From an uncultured Collinsella sp. (lineage in GTDB: Bacteria > Actinomycetota > Coriobacteriia > Coriobacteriales > Coriobacteriaceae), in assembly GCA_900555765.1 (NCBI GenBank), contig USMA01000031.1, positions 1 through 9,121 on the forward strand: DNA of 9,121 nucleotides. The letters are read 5' to 3'. A program made the position numbers and the translations under genes. The notes below the pieces were generated by a model. It was not told the DNA's origin. It did no database searches and saw nothing but the letters and a program-made list of their open reading frames with translations. Numbering within the stretch: the stretch's first letter is position 1; each line of letters begins with the position of its first letter. Below are positions 5,963 through 9,121 of this stretch, piece after piece.

Positions 5963-6792
5963 GCGCAGCTCTTTTCCTCATAGGCCTTGAGGGACTCGCC
6001 CTCTTCGGAACGGTAAGCGGCCTGGCGGGCACGAAGGTCATCCCAGTCGACCAGGGTGGCATCGAAGTCGGGGCCGTCGACGCAAGCGAACTTGGTCACG
6101 CCGCCCACCTCGACGCGGCAGCAGCCGCACATGCCGGTGCCGTCAACCATGATGGGGTTGAGCGACGCGGTGATGGGGGTGTCGTACTTCTGGGCGGTGA
6201 GGGTCGAGAACTTCATCATCGGAACGGGGCCGACGCAGAAGACCTGGCTCACGGCCTTGTCCTGCAGCAGGCGCTCCAGTGGAGCGGTGACAACGCCCTG
6301 CTCGCCGTAGGAGCCATCGTCAGTGGTGATGTGGATGTGGTCCTCGTCGAGGAGCTCGCGGAACTGGTCCTCCATGAGCAGGAGGTCCTTGGTGCGGGCG
6401 CCCATGATGGCGTGCACCTCGTGGCCGGTCTCGACCAGGTGCTTGGCGACCGGGAAGGCAATTGCCAGGCCGACGCCGCCGCCAATGACGGCGCAGGGGC
6501 CCTCGGCCATCTCGGTGGGAACGCCCAGCGGGCCCACGACGTCGCGCAGCGACTCGCCGGCCTCGTAGGTGGAAAGCATCTCGGTGGTCTTGCCGATCAC
6601 CATGAAGATGAACTCGACCCAGCCCTCGTCACCGTTCCAGCCGGCCAGGGTAAACGGGACGCGCTCGCCCGTCTCGTTGGCGCGGACCATGAGGAACTGT
6701 CCAGCGTGCGCATGCTTGGCGATTGCGGGCGCCTCGATGCGGAACTTGAACACCTTCTCCGAGAACTGCGTCTTCTCCAGGATCTTATACAT
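5953..6792 (-). CDS. nfnA: NADH-dependent ferredoxin:NADP+ oxidoreductase subunit A (PyrK-like FAD/NAD(P)-binding protein)
   Basis: This 279-residue protein of the PyrK/sulfide dehydrogenase flavoprotein family is the first gene of the operon. The FAD-binding motif RVPFTLAGW is at 44-52, a phosphate-contact GPLG at 87-90, the NAD-binding glycine motif GGGVGLA at 104-110, and the [2Fe-2S] loop DGTGMCGCCRV at 217-227 with a further Cys at 237. In NfnA the cluster is held by one Asp and three Cys. Asp217, Cys222, Cys225 and Cys237 fit, and Cys224 is an extra neighbour where many relatives have Gly or Ala. The protein should bind NAD(H), bifurcate electrons at its FAD and pass them to NfnB. ATG 6792 is preceded by an AGAGGGG ribosome site. 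The same family includes PyrK, but no pyrD is adjacent and nfnB follows directly, so NfnA is the better call. Confidence 0.9.
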   Translation of the reverse strand: MYKILEKTQFSEKVFKFRIEAPAIAKHAHAGQFLMVRANETGERVPFTLAGWNGDEGWVEFIFMVIGKTTEMLSTYEAGESLRDVVGPLGVPTEMAEGPCAVIGGGVGLAIAFPVAKHLVETGHEVHAIMGARTKDLLLMEDQFRELLDEDHIHITTDDGSYGEQGVVTAPLERLLQDKAVSQVFCVGPVPMMKFSTLTAQKYDTPITASLNPIMVDGTGMCGCCRVEVGGVTKFACVDGPDFDATLVDWDDLRARQAAYRSEEGESLKAYEEKSCACH

Positions 6793-6897
6793 AGAACCCC
6801 TCTCTTGTTAGGGCCGCCGAACCGTGCCTCCACGGAAATGGACGGTAGCCCGAATAAAACCGTACGCGCACAGGCGTTGTGCAGACATACGGTGCAA

Positions 6898-6920
6898 ATT
6901 ATACCCTCATGGACATGTCA
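6898..6920 (-). promoter_or_regulatory. Probable nfnAB promoter (-10 box) with adjacent palindrome
   Basis: The minus strand carries a perfect TATAAT (plus-strand ATTATA 6898-6903) about 105 bases before the nfnA start, implying a leader of about 100 bases. The -35 region at the expected spacing (CGTAAG) is poor. The 8-base palindrome GACATGTC (6912-6919) lies just upstream of the -10 box and could be an activator or repressor site that compensates for the weak -35. Confidence 0.45.
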
Positions 6921-6965
6921 CTTACGTGTGTCTTCGGCGGTTGGGAGCAGGGTTTATCCGCTTCG

Positions 6966-7003
6966 ACCTGCCAAAGGGGGAGAGGTTTATTTTGGCAGGT
7001 TTT
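6966..7003 (+). repeat. ACCTGCCAAA/TTTGGCAGGT hairpin
   Basis: A perfect 10-bp stem (6966-6975 with 6991-7000) encloses a 15-base purine-rich loop, and TTTAT follows on the plus strand. No plus-strand gene is seen upstream to terminate. Its right half is part of the exact 18-bp inverted repeat shared with 7129-7146. On the minus strand it lies in the region between the pth stop and the nfnA promoter. Confidence 0.55.
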
Positions 7004-7146
7004 ATCAGGCAAAACGGCAAAGGAGGCCGGCCTCGCGCTTCGGTGAGGCCGGCCCCCTTTGGAGCGTTGCATATGTATAGCGGCACAGGGTTTATTGCGA
7101 CGCAGCCGCCGCGGCGTTTCCGCAGATGAAACCTGCCAAAATAAAC
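6985..7146. repeat. 18-bp inverted repeat bracketing about 160 bp
   Basis: GTTTATTTTGGCAGGTTT at 6985-7002 is the exact reverse complement of 7129-7146. Between them lie a strong GC-rich hairpin (7019-7060), a low-complexity stretch and a CAGGGTTTAT copy at 7086-7095 that also occurs at 6948-6957. The arrangement looks like a small mobile or structured intergenic element, but no flanking target duplication was found. Confidence 0.55.
7019..7060 (-). terminator. GC-rich hairpin, probable terminator after pth
   Basis: AAAGGAGGCCGGCCTC (7019-7034) pairs with GAGGCCGGCCCCCTTT (7045-7060) over 16 positions with one mismatch. The core is ten perfect GC-rich pairs and the loop is GCGCTTCGGT. The T-run is short on both strands, so termination is likely but not certain. 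Because the nearest gene end is pth on the minus strand, it is assigned there. It could instead isolate the nfnA promoter from read-through. Confidence 0.5.
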
Positions 7147-7165
7147 ATCCCTAAATGGTAGGTTT
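7129..7165 (-). terminator. Hairpin touching the pth stop codon
   Basis: AAACCTGCCA (7129-7138) pairs with TGGTAGGTTT (7156-7165), one wobble in ten, across a 17-base loop. The stem begins at the last base of the pth stop codon, so it may protect the mRNA end or assist termination. The following minus-strand sequence has only a short T-run. Confidence 0.4.
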
Positions 7166-7794
7166 TAGTGCTTGCCGTTGGCGGAAGCGGCGCCGTTTAC
7201 GTGATCGCGGGCGTAGATTACGCCGTGGACGATGGCCAGACCGGCGGCATCTGCGGCGCGGGCGCAGGTGTCCTGGAAATCCTCGGCTTCGCGGGCGCGC
7301 AGCTGCTTGAGCACGTAGTCTGCCACGGCCATCTTGCCGGGAGGGTTGCCGATGCCGGTGCGGATACGGCTAAAGTCGCGGCTGCCCATCTTGTCGATGA
7401 TGGAGCGCAGGCCGTTGTGACCGGCATGGCCTCCGCCCACCTTAACACGCACGTCGCCGGCGGGAATATCGAGCTCGTCGTGGATGACGAGCAGCTCCTC
7501 GGCCTTGATCTTGTACTCGCGGCAGAGCTTGGAGATGGGCCCGCCCGAGGTGTTCATGTACGACTGCGGCTTGACCAGTACAATCTGGCGCTTGCCGTTC
7601 TCTTCCTCGGCATCGTTGATGTTGATGAGCGCGACCTCGGCGCCTGCTTGGTTTTTCCAGTACGTGACGCCGGCCTGACGGGCCAGCTCGTCGATCGCCT
7701 TAAAGCCGGCGTTGTGGCGGGTCTCGGCATATTCCTCGCCCGGGTTGCCAAGCCCGGCGACCATGCGAATCTTAAGCGGCTGTGCAGCTGCCAT
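7165..7794 (-). CDS. pth: Peptidyl-tRNA hydrolase
   Basis: This 209-residue Pth cleaves the ester bond of peptidyl-tRNA released from stalled ribosomes and so recycles tRNA in the cytoplasm. The family motifs are complete: GLGNPGEEYAETRHNAGF (14-31), which carries Asn17 and the catalytic His27; YMNTSG (79-84, Asn81); VIHDELDIP (103-111, Asp106); and GGGHAGHNGLRSI (120-132, Asn127). These correspond to E. coli Asn10, His20, Asn68, Asp93 and Asn114. The start is taken at ATG 7794 because GAAAGG (7806-7801 on the minus strand) is 6 bases upstream. The ATG at 7800 abuts that site, and the longer in-frame extension to 7899 has no coding character. A small hydrophilic insert (DAEEENGK, about 61-68) is unremarkable. 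The gene appears monocistronic here. Confidence 0.95.
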   Translation of the reverse strand: MAAAQPLKIRMVAGLGNPGEEYAETRHNAGFKAIDELARQAGVTYWKNQAGAEVALININDAEEENGKRQIVLVKPQSYMNTSGGPISKLCREYKIKAEELLVIHDELDIPAGDVRVKVGGGHAGHNGLRSIIDKMGSRDFSRIRTGIGNPPGKMAVADYVLKQLRAREAEDFQDTCARAADAAGLAIVHGVIYARDHVNGAASANGKH

Positions 7795-7821
7795 GTTCAT
7801 CCTTTCGTTGATTTGTCGCCT

Positions 7822-7853
7822 GCTATGGTGAGCGACCCTGTTGCCGCTGTCAA
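7822..7853 (-). promoter_or_regulatory. Weak candidate pth promoter
   Basis: The minus strand has a consensus TTGACA (plus-strand 7848-7853) upstream of pth, but the best -10 match, CATAGC (7822-7827), is 20 bases away and poor. The placement, 30-60 bases before the start codon, is reasonable. The evidence is thin. Confidence 0.25.
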
Positions 7854-7908
7854 ATGGAGGGCAATTGAGGTTGTCTGGGGGCGTTTGGGCCGCCGTCAAA
7901 ATCCGAGG

Positions 7909-8111
7909 TGGACAGTTAGCTCAGATACGTATAAGTTCTGAGGACTCGAAGTGCTCAATTCGATGCCGATACGTTGTTTTGGAACTTTAGTTAGTCCATA
8001 TGACGCTGTTTTGAAGTCTACCCTGCCTTCAAATAGGGCGAATGGTATAGAGATAGCTACAAACAGCCTAATTCAATGTGTCCATTTATACGTATTTGAA
8101 CTAACTGTCCA
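7909..8111. mobile_element. MITE-like element with 26-bp terminal inverted repeats
   Basis: The ends TGGACAGTTAGCTCAGATAC (from 7909, running to 7934) and the reverse complement of 8086-8111 match at 24 of 26 positions, and the match stops exactly at TGGACAG on both sides. The 203-bp unit is clearly AT-richer than its neighbours and has no credible gene. A degenerate copy of the right end lies inside (7969-7998, ATACGTTG...TTAGTCCA), and a smaller hairpin TTTGAAG/CTTCAAA is at 8010-8033. No target-site duplication longer than one base is visible. It fits a non-autonomous transposon, but a large bidirectional terminator between the chimeric gene and pth is an alternative. Confidence 0.5.
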
Positions 8112-8144
8112 GCCCTGTTCGACGGCGCACGGGTGATTCGCCGT

Positions 8145-9121
8145 TTAGACCGGCGCAAGGCCGATTCCGGCCCGCAGAGCGTTGAGCCAAGCGGCCTGAC
8201 GCTTGCGATAGCCCTTGATGCGATATCGGAATCGGACTCCCGCGAGTCGATGCAGCGTTTGGGCGAAGGCTTCGAGTGCAACAAGGTCTTTCATTTGATC
8301 GCGATTGATAACCAGGACGTGGATGCCCATTGCCTTGAGTCCATTATTTCGATTGCCATCGTGGATGCGAGCGTTTTGAAGCTCATGCCCAATTCCGTTG
8401 TATTCGTTGTCGACTCCGGCGGCCGGGCAATATAGGTCGCAGATGGCGTAAGGGATGCCGGAAGACATGTTGACCGCAAGAGTGTCGAAGTCGATTCGAT
8501 AGTTGAGTAGCAGGCCTCCCATGGGCAGGCTGCAACATCCGAATCCGCCAAAGCGCATGGGCGCTCCGAGAACGGCAAACATTAGGGATTCGGCTGGGGA
8601 TGCGGATCCAGCTCGGGCGAGTTTGACTGCCGCGCGAAACGAGGCGTATGAGCTACTTTTGGCGAACCGTGCGACCGCCTCGAGCTCTTCGATGGTCGTG
8701 GCGGGCTCGCATTTGTAGTGCGCTTGTTCATAGCGGGTTTCGTTCTGCTGTTCGGTCGCCGACTGGTCGTCCCGGCAATCGAGGTCGTCCATCGCTTCGT
8801 AGACATCGCCCTTGGGCCAGATGTCGTCATAAGCAATGGGGTATGTTGCCCCGGGAGGAAGGGAGTAGGTTCCGAGCAGTTCCATGAGAAGCATCAAGGT
8901 TTTGGCGACAGATACATATTTGGAACAAAGCATGGCTGTCATGGCAGGAGACGTTGCGTTGATGTCGGCCTCGATGTGCTGCATGGTAGCTTCCGGGATC
9001 TGGAGCTGCTCGAGCACCTTGTCATCGCGCTCGAAGATCTTGATGGCGTACCAGCGCTGCTGTTCAGCGGGCTTGTCGTGCAGGACAGCCTCTTCAATGT
9101 GGGCGATCGCATGCTCAACCG
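8145..9121 (-). CDS. Chimeric ORF: FeoB fragment fused in frame to a PD-(D/E)XK-like (DUF559-type) protein; 5' end outside the window
   Basis: The minus-strand frame is open from the window edge to TAA 8145-8147, with at least 324 codons visible. The first part (9121 to about 8955) is FeoB-like. From about 8955 to the end it matches a Coriobacteriia family that carries a C-terminal restriction-endonuclease-like domain. SPAMTAMLCSKYVSVAKTL leads to LLGTYSLPPG, then TIEELEAVARFAKSSS, then GSASPAESLMF and LLNYRIDFD. The nuclease-like core is CDLYCPAAGVDNEYNGIGHE followed by IHDGNRNNGLKAMGI, with D194, E205, H211, D220 and R223 counted from GTG 9017. This spacing resembles the D...ExxG..H...D..R pattern of DUF559/Vsr-like nucleases. 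The family's usual N-terminal region before SPAMT is absent. Relatives have no proven role; some resemble AbiEi-type regulators or toxins. The fusion is probably a deletion or recombination product rather than a working transporter. It may also be an assembly join. Confidence 0.65.
   Translation of the reverse strand, partial: VEHAIAHIEEAVLHDKPAEQQRWYAIKIFERDDKVLEQLQIPEATMQHIEADINATSPAMTAMLCSKYVSVAKTLMLLMELLGTYSLPPGATYPIAYDDIWPKGDVYEAMDDLDCRDDQSATEQQNETRYEQAHYKCEPATTIEELEAVARFAKSSSYASFRAAVKLARAGSASPAESLMFAVLGAPMRFGGFGCCSLPMGGLLLNYRIDFDTLAVNMSSGIPYAICDLYCPAAGVDNEYNGIGHELQNARIHDGNRNNGLKAMGIHVLVINRDQMKDLVALEAFAQTLHRLAGVRFRYRIKGYRKRQAAWLNALRAGIGLAPV
8955..9121 (-). other. feoB: FeoB-derived segment of the chimera
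   Basis: The segment reads VEHAIAHIEEAVLHDKPAEQ at the window edge, then QRWYAIKIFERDDKVLEQLQ, then IPEATMQHIEADI. This matches the region just after the G domain of the ferrous iron transporter FeoB, where E. coli FeoB has a similar P..QRRW...(M/L)LEGD segment. The helical linker then breaks off at about 8955, and none of the FeoB membrane permease follows. The G domain itself would lie beyond the window. Identification is by recognition alone. Confidence 0.65.

Noticed and set aside
5956..7080. Long plus-strand open frame opposite nfnA
   Set aside because: Antisense shadow of nfnA that runs on into intergenic hairpins. No recognisable domain.
7795..7899. Extended N-terminus of pth to 7899
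   Set aside because: The extension is not conserved in Pth proteins, and the ribosome site GAAAGG points to ATG 7794.
7168..7941. Plus-strand open frame opposite pth
   Set aside because: Antisense shadow. Pth on the minus strand has all its catalytic residues.
7951..8136. 61-codon ORF in the MITE-like element
   Set aside because: It crosses the right terminal repeat, has no ribosome site and has no coding bias or family resemblance.

Overview
The window looks like accessory-rich chromosome from a high-GC gut Coriobacteriia, most probably Collinsella or a close relative. The organism is inferred from three things recognised by eye, without any search: a LuxR regulator with a multi-helix membrane domain, a surface protein with an LAATG sorting motif and Ala-rich tail, and a PD-(D/E)XK-like family typical of Coriobacteriia.

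Left part (1-4227): two short gene remnants and a hairpin terminator lead to three genes that all look broken. These are an AAA-type ATPase (+) with one in-frame amber codon before its winged-helix end, a LuxR-family membrane-linked regulator (-) with a frameshift and a missing N-terminal half, and a secreted beta-helical cell-wall protein (+) with one in-frame opal codon just after its signal peptide. The regulator and the surface protein are divergent and share a 115-bp intergenic stretch with a small palindrome, so they may once have formed a regulator/target pair.

Repeats: two families of hairpin elements fill the gaps between these genes. One is a GTCTCRATCTGTAACA palindrome (three copies). 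The other is a CCACCACAAAGG hairpin whose loop carries GGGGACAGGCAC or a variant (three copies). Members of both families lie side by side after the ATPase and after the surface protein.

Right part (4486-7794, all minus strand): this is intact core metabolism. An nfnA-nfnB operon encodes the two subunits of electron-bifurcating NADH-dependent ferredoxin:NADP+ oxidoreductase, with overlapping genes, a TATAAT-type promoter and a strong terminator. Peptidyl-tRNA hydrolase (pth) lies upstream of it. The 370-bp gap between pth and nfnA is rich in hairpins and includes an exact 18-bp inverted repeat bracketing about 160 bp.

Far right (7909-9121): a 203-bp AT-richer MITE-like element with 26-bp terminal inverted repeats sits upstream of pth. 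Beyond it is a chimeric reading frame on the minus strand. It begins, running in from outside the window, as ferrous iron transporter FeoB sequence from just after the G domain, then switches in frame to a Coriobacteriia PD-(D/E)XK-like (DUF559-type) protein lacking its own N-terminus. No complete new defence or mobile system is visible. The most notable features are the chimera, the repeat families and the cluster of single-lesion pseudogenes.
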